Below, piece by piece: positions 1 through 8,346 of a DNA stretch of 64,000 nt (positions are counted from its first letter, which is position 1; the number at the start of each line of letters is the position of its first letter). Source of the stretch: UBA9732 sp045116915 (GTDB lineage Bacteria; Spirochaetota; Spirochaetia; Sphaerochaetales; Sphaerochaetaceae); NCBI GenBank assembly GCA_045116915.1, contig JBGUMQ010000035.1, positions 1-64,000 on the forward strand, written 5' to 3'. The position numbers and the translations under genes are program-made. The notes under the pieces were generated by a model that saw only the letters and a program-made list of their open reading frames with translations, was not told the DNA's origin and made no database searches.

Positions 1-347
1 CAGGCACGGCGGTTCCCTCCACAGGCCTTCTCATGGGTACGGTGAGATACGGGGCATCGGGATACTATTTCCCGGCATCCAGCGACATCCTGGACATCTC
101 CCTGCTCAGGACCGACCACGATACGGGTCTTGTCACCGAGGTCTCCCACCAGAGGCTCCGCAATTTCCAGAAGTTCCCCATCCAGTTCACTGTGCGCTAC
201 GACAACGCAGACATCGGTGAGGGCGACACATGCACGCTCATCGTGACGCTGCTGGTGGACGGCGAGGTCAGGGGACAGGGGCTCGCGCTGCTGACGCGGA
301 CATCCGACGGTTTCTCCGACGCGGACCTGACTCTTCTTTCCGTATGA
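1..347 (+). CDS. YbaY-like lipoprotein/chaperone-domain protein, 5' truncated by window edge
   Basis: The frame is open from the first base of the window, so the gene begins upstream. The first internal ATG (33) falls inside the domain and is not a convincing start. The visible ~115 residues show an LxLLR-type strand, a PIQFTVRYD segment and a closing ADLTLL strand. This is the layout of the small YbaY/YscW beta-sandwich domain (lipoprotein-like chaperone, PF09619 as I recall it). Members are usually outer-membrane lipoproteins of unclear function. The signal peptide, if any, is outside the window. The stop is TGA at 345-347, with no clear terminator after it. The family call rests on strand pattern only. 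Confidence 0.5.
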   Translation, partial: GTAVPSTGLLMGTVRYGASGYYFPASSDILDISLLRTDHDTGLVTEVSHQRLRNFQKFPIQFTVRYDNADIGEGDTCTLIVTLLVDGEVRGQGLALLTRTSDGFSDADLTLLSV

Positions 348-412
348 ACCGCGTAAGTCATGCATGTGAATGAAAAACGCGAAAAAAAATGTTGAATAGG
401 CCCTCCGGAAAA

Positions 413-442
413 TTGACTGTTTCCGAAGAATCATTCTAATAT
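413..442 (+). promoter_or_regulatory. Putative sigma70 promoter of the LacI-type gene
   Basis: TTGACT (413-418), 18-nt spacer, TAATAT (437-442). The predicted transcription start near 449 gives a leader of about 30 nt that ends in the AGGAG ribosome site (467-471) before ATG 479. Confidence 0.5.
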
Positions 443-478
443 GAGCGCGGGAGCAATCCTTTTTACAGGAGTGGGGAA

Positions 479-1057
479 ATGCGCAAGAAGAACATCACGA
501 TATCCGACATCGCCGCCAAGACCGGTTATTCCAAGACGACCGTTTCGTTCGCCTTCAACTGGCCCAACAGGATTTCTGCCGCGGCGGTGGAGAAGATCAT
601 GGAATGCGCGAACGAGCTCGGATACCACGGAAGCGGGGAGGCCGATGCCGCCAACAGGTACAAGAACATCTGCGTTTTCGTTCCCGAAGTGACGGATTTC
701 ACTACGGTACCCCTTTGGACCAAACCGGTCTATGACCTCTACAAGGTCTGCTCCACACACGGTTTCATGCTCTCCATGATCAGTCAGAGCAGGATGGACG
801 ACCCGTATTTCGTCAGGTCCAGCGCTGTCGACGCCTTCATCGTGTTCTCCGCCGATGTCAGCGGACTGCTTCTGGAGAATGCCAGACGCCGTGCCATCCC
901 CGTCGTATCGGTGAACATCGACGCAAGGCTCACGAGCGAACAGCGTGGCGCCAACTCCATCGCCTGCCTGAACATGCTGATGGAGCTGATCAAGGACGGC
1001 TCTGTCTCTACACCCGCCCCGGAAGGCTCGTACCTTCTCTTCGAGGCCAACAGGTAG
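479..1057 (+). CDS. Short LacI-family transcriptional regulator
   Basis: The N-terminus is a LacI-type helix-turn-helix: TISDIAAKTGYSKTTVSFAF (residues 7-26) followed by a hinge-like helix reaching about residue 50. After it comes the start of a periplasmic-binding-like effector domain (NICVFVPEV, then DAFIVFSADVSGLLLENA and IPVVSVNID). The protein is 192 residues where LacI regulators are about 330-340, so the second half of the effector domain, which normally forms the second lobe and dimer face, is missing. AGGAG at 467-471 supports ATG 479. Either the gene has been truncated by a frameshift or deletion and is decaying, or it is a minimal regulator. The target is unknown; hflK follows after 82 nt. 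Confidence 0.7.
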   Translation: MRKKNITISDIAAKTGYSKTTVSFAFNWPNRISAAAVEKIMECANELGYHGSGEADAANRYKNICVFVPEVTDFTTVPLWTKPVYDLYKVCSTHGFMLSMISQSRMDDPYFVRSSAVDAFIVFSADVSGLLLENARRRAIPVVSVNIDARLTSEQRGANSIACLNMLMELIKDGSVSTPAPEGSYLLFEANR

Positions 1058-1139
1058 TCCCTTTCCCTCTTTAAGTAGACCATTGACTTTTTTCTCATTA
1101 TATTTAAGGAGCACGCGGATTGTTCCGCATGGAGGTTAA

Positions 1140-2162
1140 ATGGCTTTCAGTTACAACAATGAAGGAGAGCAGCAGGCACAGGAGCCCAGGAACACCGGAA
1201 AGGGCCGTGGATTCAGGTTCACACCCAGGTTCCTCATCCTCGGGATCCTCGCCGTTGTCGTGATCATCATGCTCTCGACCGGATTCTTCGTGGTCGACCA
1301 GACCGAGCAGGCCGTGATCCTGAGGTTCGGCAAGTATCTCAAGACCGTCGGTCCCGGACTCCAGTTCAAGATCCCGTTCGGGATAGACAAGAGCTACAGC
1401 GTCGAGACCCAGACGGTCCAGACCATGTCGTTCGGATACCGGGCGACATCCGCGGGGAACCTTTCCGGTTCATCGACCAAATACAGCTATTCCAAGTACA
1501 TGGATGAGTCCACAATGCTCACCGGCGACCTCAACATCGTCGATATCCAGTGGATCGTGCAGTACAGGATAGACGACCCGTACAAGTGGCTGTTCAACAT
1601 CAACAACCCGACCCAGACCATCAGCGACCTCTCAAGGTCCGTCATGAACCAGCTGGTCGGAGACCTTCCGATCCTCAGCATCATGACCAGCGAGAGGACA
1701 TCGATGGAGGTCGAGGCCCAGGAGATGCTCCAGGATGCACTGGATTCCTACGGCATGGGCGTGAAGATCGTCACGGTCAAGCTGCAGGACATCGTTCCTC
1801 CGGCAGGCGACGTGCAGGATGCGTTCGAGGATGTCAACAAGGCCATCCAGGACATGAACAAGTACATCAACGAGGGCAAGGAGAACTACAACAGGGTCAT
1901 CCCAGCGGCGGAAGGCGAGGCCAGCAAGGTCATCCAGGAAGCCCAGGGATACGCATCCGAAAGGGTCAACACCGCAACCGGTGACGTGGCCAGGTTCAAG
2001 AGCGTTCTGGCAGAATACGAGAAGAGCCCGGAGATCACGGCGAGAAGACTCTACATCGAGACGATGGAGTCCGTGCTCGCCGCCGGCGGGAACCTCACCG
2101 TCATCGACAAGAACCTGGAGAGCTTCCTGCCGATGATGAATCTGACGAAGGAGGGCAAGTGA
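1140..2162 (+). CDS. hflK: HflK-like SPFH/band 7 membrane protein
   Basis: 340 residues. A charged N-tail is followed by one membrane helix (about 31-53, LILGILAVVVIIMLSTGFFV) and an SPFH (stomatin/prohibitin) domain beginning VDQTEQAVILRFGKY. The C-terminal half is a long helical region rich in Glu/Ala/Gln, as in HflK. HflK and HflC form a ring in the inner membrane that encloses and regulates the FtsH protease. hflC starts 1 nt after this stop, so the two are co-transcribed and presumably made in equal amounts. GGAGG at 1131-1135 supports ATG 1140. FtsH itself is not in this window. Confidence 0.9.
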   Translation: MAFSYNNEGEQQAQEPRNTGKGRGFRFTPRFLILGILAVVVIIMLSTGFFVVDQTEQAVILRFGKYLKTVGPGLQFKIPFGIDKSYSVETQTVQTMSFGYRATSAGNLSGSSTKYSYSKYMDESTMLTGDLNIVDIQWIVQYRIDDPYKWLFNINNPTQTISDLSRSVMNQLVGDLPILSIMTSERTSMEVEAQEMLQDALDSYGMGVKIVTVKLQDIVPPAGDVQDAFEDVNKAIQDMNKYINEGKENYNRVIPAAEGEASKVIQEAQGYASERVNTATGDVARFKSVLAEYEKSPEITARRLYIETMESVLAAGGNLTVIDKNLESFLPMMNLTKEGK

Positions 2163-2163
2163 C

Positions 2164-3135
2164 ATGAAGAAAGCATTGATTACCCTTGCTGTTATCGCAG
2201 CCCTGGTCCTGATCCTCGTCATCCTTGGGCCTTTCTACATCCTCTCGGAGGGTGAGCAGTCCGTCGTGACCAGATTCGGAGCCATCGTCAAGGTCGAGAC
2301 CTCTCCCGGCCTGAAATTCAAGATGCCTTTCGTGGATACCGTAGTCAGGTATTCCTCCAGGATACTGTCCTGGGACGGAGACGCGCAGCGCATCCCGACC
2401 AAGGAGAACCAGTTCATCTACGTGGATCCTACAAGCCGCTGGGTCATCAGCGACCCCAAACGCTTCTACGAGACGGTCAAGACCGTGGACAACGCGCAGC
2501 TGAGGCTGGACGACATCCTTGATTCGACCGTCAGGACCGTCATCTCCGAGAACTACCTCAACGAGGCTGTTCGCAACAGCAACAGGATCAACCAGATGAC
2601 CGTCGTGGAGGAGGTCTCCAGCATAGACGACCTCGAGGCCGCCGAAAGGCTCAGATCCCTCACGGTCTCCAACAGCACCCAGGAATCCATCAAGGTCGGA
2701 AGGCAGGGGCTGTCGGACAGGATGCTCGAGCTCGCCGGTTCGTACACCAAGGAGTACGGAATCACGCTGATCGATGTGGTGATCCGCCAGATCAAGTACT
2801 CCGACGACCTCACCGAGAGCGTCTACCAGAGGATGATCAAGGAAAGGAACCAGATCGCAGAGGCCTACAGGTCGTACGGACGCGGTCAGCTGGCGCAGTG
2901 GGAAGGAAAGACCACCAGCGAGCAGAAGGCGATCCTCTCCGGCGCCTATGCACAGGCCGAGGAGATCAAGGGTGTCGCCGATGCGGAGGCCACCAGGATA
3001 TATGCCGAGGCCTACGAGCTCGATCCGGATTTCTTCGAGCTCTGGAGGACGCTCGATTCCTACAGGCAGACCATGCCCGACATGGAGAAGGTCCTGTCCA
3101 CGGACATCACGTATTTCGACCTTCTTTACAAGTAG
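2164..3135 (+). CDS. hflC: HflC-like SPFH/band 7 membrane protein
   Basis: 323 residues. An N-terminal membrane helix (about 6-28) is followed by ILSEGEQSVVTRFGAIV, the start of the SPFH domain, and an HflC-type tail (ERNQIAEAYRSYGRGQ, then an EAxxIYAEAYELDPDFFELW segment typical of HflC C-termini). It is the partner of the upstream hflK and is translationally linked to it by 1-nt spacing. A rho-independent terminator follows 33 nt after the stop, so hflKC forms a two-gene unit. Confidence 0.9.
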   Translation: MKKALITLAVIAALVLILVILGPFYILSEGEQSVVTRFGAIVKVETSPGLKFKMPFVDTVVRYSSRILSWDGDAQRIPTKENQFIYVDPTSRWVISDPKRFYETVKTVDNAQLRLDDILDSTVRTVISENYLNEAVRNSNRINQMTVVEEVSSIDDLEAAERLRSLTVSNSTQESIKVGRQGLSDRMLELAGSYTKEYGITLIDVVIRQIKYSDDLTESVYQRMIKERNQIAEAYRSYGRGQLAQWEGKTTSEQKAILSGAYAQAEEIKGVADAEATRIYAEAYELDPDFFELWRTLDSYRQTMPDMEKVLSTDITYFDLLYK

Positions 3136-3168
3136 GATGAGGATATCTGCCATACAGGCATGAAGGAC

Positions 3169-3201
3169 AGCGGGCCGTTGAAACAGACGGCCCGCTTTAT
3201 T
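3169..3201 (+). terminator. Rho-independent terminator after hflC
   Basis: A 10-bp perfect stem, AGCGGGCCGT (3169-3178) with ACGGCCCGCT (3187-3196), an 8-nt loop, then TTATTAT. Its 3' half doubles as spacer of the next promoter (see 3178-3206). Confidence 0.75.
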
Positions 3202-3206
3202 ATACT
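3178..3206 (+). promoter_or_regulatory. metG promoter nested in the hflC terminator
   Basis: TTGAAA (3178-3183), exactly 17 nt, TATACT (3201-3206). The start of transcription would fall near 3213, only about 3 nt before ATG 3216, so the message would be almost leaderless. No Shine-Dalgarno sequence is visible before metG. Confidence 0.55.
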
Positions 3207-3215
3207 GTGTGCGCT

Positions 3216-5486
3216 ATGAAGAAAAGACTTATTACATGTGCATTGCCATACGTCAACAACATCCCGCATCTGGGCAACCTGACACAGGTCCTTTCCGCGG
3301 ATGTCTTCGCACGTTTCTGCCGTCTCAGAGGATATGAGACCATGTACATCTGCGGAACGGACGAGTACGGGACAGCCACAGAGACAAGGGCCGCCAAGGA
3401 AGGCGTGTCGCCCCGTGAACTCTGTGACCATTACCACGCAATCCACCGTGACATATACAGATGGTTCAACATCGACTTCGATTATTTCGGACGCACGTCG
3501 ACCCCGAAGCAGACGGAGATCGTCCAGGACATCTTCAAGAGATGCGACGCCAACGGCTACATCACGGAGAAGGAGACCGAACAGCTCTACTGTCCCAAAT
3601 GCGACAGGTTCCTTGCCGACCGCTTCGTCGAGGGGACATGCCCGCATTGCGGAAGCACCGACGCCAGGGGCGACCAGTGCGACAGCTGCCAGACGCTCCT
3701 GGACCCGACCGAGCTGATCAACCCCCGCTGCATGGTCTGCGGCACGACCCCGGTCATCAGGAAGACAAGGCACCTCTACCTGGACCTGCCAAAGATCCTT
3801 CCCATCCTGGAGAAGTGGATAGACGACAGGTCCGAGACCGGTTTCTGGGCCAGGAACGCCGTCCAGGTCACAAAGAGCTGGCTCCGTGACGGACTTCAGG
3901 AAAGATGCATCACACGCGACCTCAAGTGGGGAATCCCCGTACCCAAACCGGGCTATGAGAACAAGGTCTTCTACGTATGGTTCGATGCTCCCATAGGCTA
4001 TGTCTCCATCACCGCCAACCACACGGACGACTGGAAGAGATGGTGGCTGGAGCCGGAGACCACGGACCTGTTCCAGTTCATAGGAAAGGACAACATCCCG
4101 TTCCATACCGTCGTATTCCCGGCCACACAGCTGGCCACCGGTCAGGATTGGACCATGCTGCACCACATGAGCTCGACCGAGTACCTGAACTACGAGGGCG
4201 GCAAGTTCTCCAAGAGCCGGGGAATCGGTGTTTTCGGAAACGACGTCCAGCAGACCGGGATCCCGGCCGATGTCTGGCGTTTCTACATGTACTACAACCG
4301 TCCCGAGAACTCCGACTTCACGTTCACGTGGAAGGACATGCAGGACAAAGTCAACAAGGAACTGATCGGAAACCTTTCCAATCTGGTCAACAGGACACTG
4401 ACATTCGTGAAGCGTTTCTATGACGGAAACCTCGGCCAGGGTTCCGTGGACGATGAGCTTGTCTCCGTCATCAGGGACAAGGAGGAGAAGATAACCGCCA
4501 TGCTCGAGAGGGCAGAGGAGAGGGATGCCTTCAGGGGCATGTTCGAGCTTTCGGACATCGGCAACAGGACATTCCAGAACTCCGAGCCGTGGAAGCTCAG
4601 AAACAGCGACCCGGAGAAGGCGAAGACGGTACTCAGGACGCTTGTCGGCCTGATCAGGGACCTGGGCATCATGATCCAGCCCTACATGCCGTCCGCTTCG
4701 GAAAGCATCCTGGGATTCCTGGGACAGAAGGATGTCACATGGAACATGCTGGGCAATTATTCGGACAACATCACGGTGGGGGAGGTGAGCCTCCTGTTCA
4801 CAAAGCTGGAGGACAGCCTGATCGACGTTCTCAGGACACGATACAGCGGCTCACAGGCCGAACGCGAGGAGAGGAAGATGGAAGACAACAGGAATACCAA
4901 CGACAAGGCCGCCGAGAAGGCCGCAAAGAAGGAAGCCGCAAGGGCAGCGCTGCTTGCAGCACAGGAAGCCGAGGCCAACAAGTCTGTCGCACAGAAGTTC
5001 GCCGACAAGGTGAAGCTCACGGTCAGCAGGATCACCAAGGTGGAGCACCATCCCAACGGGGACATCCTCTACATCCTGAACCTGGATACTGGAGAGGCCG
5101 AGCCCAGGACAATCGTCTCGTCGATCGTCCCTTACTACAAGGAAGATGAGCTTCTTGGTCACAACATCGTTCTGGTCAACAACCTCAAGCCGGCCAACTT
5201 CCGCGGCGTGAAGAGCAACGGAATGCTCCTTGCCGTCCAGGATCCCCAGGCTCCCGAGCACAGCACGTGCGAGGTCATCTTCGCAGACGACATCCCCGCC
5301 GGGACGAATCTTGTCCCCGAAGGTCTTTCGAATCCCGCCGAGATGACATACGTCAAGCCGGACCACTTCTTCGACCTGCCGCTCTACACGGAGGGAGGAG
5401 TTCTCATGGTCGACGGGCACAAGCTTGTCTCCGCCGAGGGAAAGACTGTCAGCTCAAAGAAATATCTCAACGGTCCTGTAGGTTGA
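3216..5486 (+). CDS. metG: Methionyl-tRNA synthetase with C-terminal tRNA-binding domain
   Basis: 756 residues from ATG 3216. A GTG at 3207 is in frame but adds only three residues and lies at the promoter, so it was rejected as start. Class I signatures: PHLGN (residues 17-21, HIGH motif) and KFSKS (about 329-333, KMSKS motif). A double zinc-knuckle insert with CPKC, CPHC, CDSC and CMVC pairs lies around 126-175, then the anticodon-binding helical domain. An Ala/Lys/Glu-rich linker (about 555-590) leads to an EMAP-II/Trbp111-type OB fold (about 597-756). The enzyme charges initiator and elongator tRNA with methionine in the cytoplasm. The stop overlaps the convergent murD by 20 nt. Confidence 0.97.
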   Translation: MKKRLITCALPYVNNIPHLGNLTQVLSADVFARFCRLRGYETMYICGTDEYGTATETRAAKEGVSPRELCDHYHAIHRDIYRWFNIDFDYFGRTSTPKQTEIVQDIFKRCDANGYITEKETEQLYCPKCDRFLADRFVEGTCPHCGSTDARGDQCDSCQTLLDPTELINPRCMVCGTTPVIRKTRHLYLDLPKILPILEKWIDDRSETGFWARNAVQVTKSWLRDGLQERCITRDLKWGIPVPKPGYENKVFYVWFDAPIGYVSITANHTDDWKRWWLEPETTDLFQFIGKDNIPFHTVVFPATQLATGQDWTMLHHMSSTEYLNYEGGKFSKSRGIGVFGNDVQQTGIPADVWRFYMYYNRPENSDFTFTWKDMQDKVNKELIGNLSNLVNRTLTFVKRFYDGNLGQGSVDDELVSVIRDKEEKITAMLERAEERDAFRGMFELSDIGNRTFQNSEPWKLRNSDPEKAKTVLRTLVGLIRDLGIMIQPYMPSASESILGFLGQKDVTWNMLGNYSDNITVGEVSLLFTKLEDSLIDVLRTRYSGSQAEREERKMEDNRNTNDKAAEKAAKKEAARAALLAAQEAEANKSVAQKFADKVKLTVSRITKVEHHPNGDILYILNLDTGEAEPRTIVSSIVPYYKEDELLGHNIVLVNNLKPANFRGVKSNGMLLAVQDPQAPEHSTCEVIFADDIPAGTNLVPEGLSNPAEMTYVKPDHFFDLPLYTEGGVLMVDGHKLVSAEGKTVSSKKYLNGPVG

Positions 5487-6756
5487 GGACCGCTTTTCGG
5501 AAAGCTTCGCCGCGGAGGAATTCGCCCGGGAAGAACTCGTAGGCGCCGGATCCCGGCGAAAGCAGGACCACCTGGAGCAGCTGGGCTTCAGGAGTCAGGA
5601 AGGAGGAGGCGGAATACACCGCTTCCTCCATTTTCTCATACGGACCGCAGAACTTTATCCTGTGCCTCCTGAGAAGGGGGATGAGCTTCTTCTCCGTGAA
5701 CGAACCGCAAAGCAGATGGACCGATGCCGCACCCTTCAGGGAGCCCAGCATGATCTTCGCATCCAGGCTGTCGTCGGAGCCGCCGCAGATCAGATGCACG
5801 GGCAGGTTCTCGAAATTCTCCATGGTGAAGTTCGTGGCCGCAGGAATCACCGAAGCGCTGTCGTTGACGTACATGGCGTTGTCCCTGCGCAGGACAAGCT
5901 CGTTCCTTCCGGGGATCCCCCTGAAGCTCTTGAGTGCCATGTTCGCCTGGGAGGAGCTGAATCCGAGCTTTCTCAATACCGCGTATGATGCCCTCATCCT
6001 GTCGGGCAGGCCCTTGGCCATGCCTTTGGATGCGCTTTCGATGCTGGCTATGTTCTTCGCGTTCTTCTGGGCAAGTTTCCCGATGGCGTCCTTTACCCTG
6101 GACGGACAGATTATGTGGTTCGCATGGACGTTGAACTCGCCTGTGCCTTCCGATGGCTGTGATCCGTCCTGAGCTGTGCTGTCGAAAGTGGATGTGATGA
6201 CCGAGACCTCGACGTGGGGGACGTTCCTGCCCAGAAGGTTGTACGTGTCCCTGGCAAGCCATGACGACATCTCCACCACAAGATACTCCGGGATGTGGCC
6301 TTTCTCCCATTGTCTGAGCTCGGAAAAGGCCGTAAGACCCATGTTCCCGCACATGTGGGTCCTGTGTCCCAATGCGTTCAGGGCGTGGCAGAGTGCGCTG
6401 GTGGTGACCGTCTTGTCCCGGAATCCCGTGACGCAGATCAGCTTTATGAGTTTTGGTTCGGGGCGGCATGCCGCGTAGGAGAGGTCGTTCTCGATGCGTC
6501 TGGCAAGTGCCAGCATTTCATGGTCCAGCCTGACGGTGGGGTGCTTGATCACCAGGTCCGCGTTCCTGAAGTCATCCTCCAGAAGCTCCCCGCAATGGAT
6601 CACGGCTCCCTTGCTCTCAAGGAAGTCCAGCGATCCGCCCAATGAGTCCCTGCTTCTTGTGTCTGTCACGGTCACGTTGTAGCCGCGGTTCAGGAAGTAC
6701 ATCGATGTCTCGAAACCTCCCCCGTGGAGCACGTAGCCGAAGATGAGCACGTTCAT
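5467..6756 (-). CDS. murD: MurD-like UDP-N-acetylmuramoylalanine-D-glutamate ligase, divergent
   Basis: 429 residues from ATG 6756, which has GGGAGAGGTGA just upstream; an earlier ATG (6771) has no ribosome site. The layout fits MurD: N-terminal Rossmann-like domain (MNVLIFGYVLHGGGFE), central Mur ligase domain, GNMG box, and a C-terminal domain with ICGGSDDSLD and LLSPGSGAYEFF (canonical GGxDKxxD and LSPAcaSfD). MurD adds D-Glu to UDP-MurNAc-L-Ala in peptidoglycan precursor synthesis. The ATP-binding loop is abnormal: TGFRDKT (110-116) replaces TGTNGK(T/S), and the DSKATNP box reads DSASVIP, losing its lysine. The frame is intact, so this is sequence divergence rather than decay. A folylpolyglutamate-type ligase is less likely. 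Confidence 0.75.
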   Translation of the reverse strand: MNVLIFGYVLHGGGFETSMYFLNRGYNVTVTDTRSRDSLGGSLDFLESKGAVIHCGELLEDDFRNADLVIKHPTVRLDHEMLALARRIENDLSYAACRPEPKLIKLICVTGFRDKTVTTSALCHALNALGHRTHMCGNMGLTAFSELRQWEKGHIPEYLVVEMSSWLARDTYNLLGRNVPHVEVSVITSTFDSTAQDGSQPSEGTGEFNVHANHIICPSRVKDAIGKLAQKNAKNIASIESASKGMAKGLPDRMRASYAVLRKLGFSSSQANMALKSFRGIPGRNELVLRRDNAMYVNDSASVIPAATNFTMENFENLPVHLICGGSDDSLDAKIMLGSLKGAASVHLLCGSFTEKKLIPLLRRHRIKFCGPYEKMEEAVYSASSFLTPEAQLLQVVLLSPGSGAYEFFPGEFLRGEAFRKAVLNLQDR

Positions 6757-6946
6757 CGTCACCTCTCCCACATGTATAACAAATCAGTTTGCTGAAAATT
6801 ACAAAACAAACGCTCGTTCGCGGCGCACTGGACTGTTTTCCCGCTTTGGGATATAGTTCCTGCGGAAACAGGAAGTTGCCAAGTAAAGTGCGGTGTAGAA
6901 CAGAAGGGCCGTGCTTCTTCAACCCTGATCCGGGTTCAAAAGGAAA

Positions 6947-8266
6947 ATGTCGACAGAATTGCTTTCTCTGGCCATTGCCATGTTCGCCGGTCTGATGATG
7001 ACCCGTCTTTTCAAAGCCACGCACCTGAACTTCCCCGATGTGACGGCGTTCCTGATCGCAGGAGTGCTGATCGGCCCGTACTGCCTCGGAAGGCTGGGGA
7101 TCCCGGGACTGGGGTTCAACACCTACGACGATGTCGAGAGCGTGGAGATCATCTCCACCGTGGCCCTCGGGTTCATAGCGTTCTCCATCGGAAACGAGTT
7201 CAAGCTCTCCCAGCTCAAGGGAACGGGCAGACAGGCTGCGGTCGTCGGAGTCATGCAGGCCGTCACGGCGATGGTCTGTGTAGACATCGTCCTTGTGATT
7301 GTGACGCTGTTCACCGACCATGAGACCTTCAATCTGTCCGGAGCTCTCACTCTCGGAGCAATCGCGACAGCCACCGCCCCCGCCGCCACGCTCATGGTTG
7401 TCAAGCAGTACAAGGCGCACGGAAAGGTCACCGACCTCCTGCTTCCTGTCGTCGCCCTGGACGATGCCGTGGGACTTGTCTCGTTCGCAGTCTCCTTCGG
7501 AGTGGCGGAGGCCCTTCTCTCAAGCTCCCTGAACGTGGTGGCGATCATAGTCGACCCGCTTCTGGAGATCGTGCTGTCGCTGGGTCTCGGCGCACTGCTG
7601 GGCATGATCCTGACCAAGGTGGAGGAGCTGTTCTTCTCCAACAGCAACAGACTCGCGCTTTCAATAGCGTTCGTGCTGATGACCATAGCGCTTTCCCAGA
7701 TCTCGTTCGAGATCGGACCGGTGACGATATCGTTCTCGTCGCTTCTGGTGTGCATGATGCTGGGCGCGGTGTTCTGCAACCTCTGTCCCAGGTCGGGAGA
7801 CATAATGTACAGGGCCGACAAGTGGACGGTCCCTCTCTTCTGCCTGTTCTTCGTCATAAGCGGCGCGGACCTGGACCTCTCCGTTTTCGGAAAGCCGATC
7901 GTCATACTCATCGGTCTTCTGTACATAATCGCCCGTTCGCTCGGAAAGTACTACGGTGCGCGTGAGAGCTGCAGGGCCGTGCACTGCGCGCCGGAGGTCT
8001 CCAAATACCTCGGATTCGCACTTCTCCCGCAGGCCGGTGTCGCATTGGGGATGTCCGTCCAGGCTCAGGCTCTGGGAACCTACGAGGGAAGGCTGATCAG
8101 GAACATAGTGCTCTTCGGAGTGCTGATATATGAACTTTTTGGCCCCATGATCACGAAATGGGCACTCACGAAGAGCGGCGATATCGCCCAGAAGCCGGAG
8201 TCCAAGGAGACCCACGAGAGGTTCGATACCCCCAAGGACCACAGAAGGCATTCCGCCCAGAACTGA
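6947..8266 (+). CDS. Cation:proton antiporter (CPA/KefB-type membrane protein)
   Basis: 439 residues with about 12 hydrophobic segments. It contains the Na+/H+ exchanger fold pattern: TAFLIAGVLIGPYCLG early, then GAIATATAPAATLMVV and LLLPVVALDDAVGLVSFAV, where paired acidic residues (DD) sit in the ion-binding helix, and FVISGADLDLSVF in the second half. There is no C-terminal TrkA-N or RCK domain; the tail is short and hydrophilic. It would exchange Na+ or K+ for H+ across the inner membrane, probably for pH or osmotic balance. AAAAGGA (6937-6943) precedes the ATG. The gene is divergent from murD and has no functional neighbour. Confidence 0.8.
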   Translation: MSTELLSLAIAMFAGLMMTRLFKATHLNFPDVTAFLIAGVLIGPYCLGRLGIPGLGFNTYDDVESVEIISTVALGFIAFSIGNEFKLSQLKGTGRQAAVVGVMQAVTAMVCVDIVLVIVTLFTDHETFNLSGALTLGAIATATAPAATLMVVKQYKAHGKVTDLLLPVVALDDAVGLVSFAVSFGVAEALLSSSLNVVAIIVDPLLEIVLSLGLGALLGMILTKVEELFFSNSNRLALSIAFVLMTIALSQISFEIGPVTISFSSLLVCMMLGAVFCNLCPRSGDIMYRADKWTVPLFCLFFVISGADLDLSVFGKPIVILIGLLYIIARSLGKYYGARESCRAVHCAPEVSKYLGFALLPQAGVALGMSVQAQALGTYEGRLIRNIVLFGVLIYELFGPMITKWALTKSGDIAQKPESKETHERFDTPKDHRRHSAQN

Positions 8267-8287
8267 CAGACCCGTACCCTGCATCTG

Positions 8288-8315
8288 TTCAAAGAAACGC
8301 CTTATTGATTATACT
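8288..8315 (+). promoter_or_regulatory. asnA promoter
   Basis: TTCAAA (8288-8293), 16-nt spacer, TATACT (8310-8315). It is followed by a roughly 25-nt leader carrying GGAGG (8336-8340) before ATG 8347. Confidence 0.5.
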
Positions 8316-8346
8316 TGCGCAAGGATATCCATCCCGGAGGTAAATC

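Noticed and set aside
1083..1106. TTGACT and TATATT before hflK as a promoter
   Set aside because: The spacing is only about 10 nt, far too short for sigma70; no better pair was found.
431..1114. A 227-codon minus-strand frame opposite the LacI-type gene
   Set aside because: No ribosome site or domain; the plus-strand helix-turn-helix and promoter explain the DNA.
3207..3215. GTG 3207 as metG start
   Set aside because: It lies directly at the end of the -10 box, upstream of the predicted transcription start, and ATG 3216 begins the conserved MKKRLITCALPYVNN segment.
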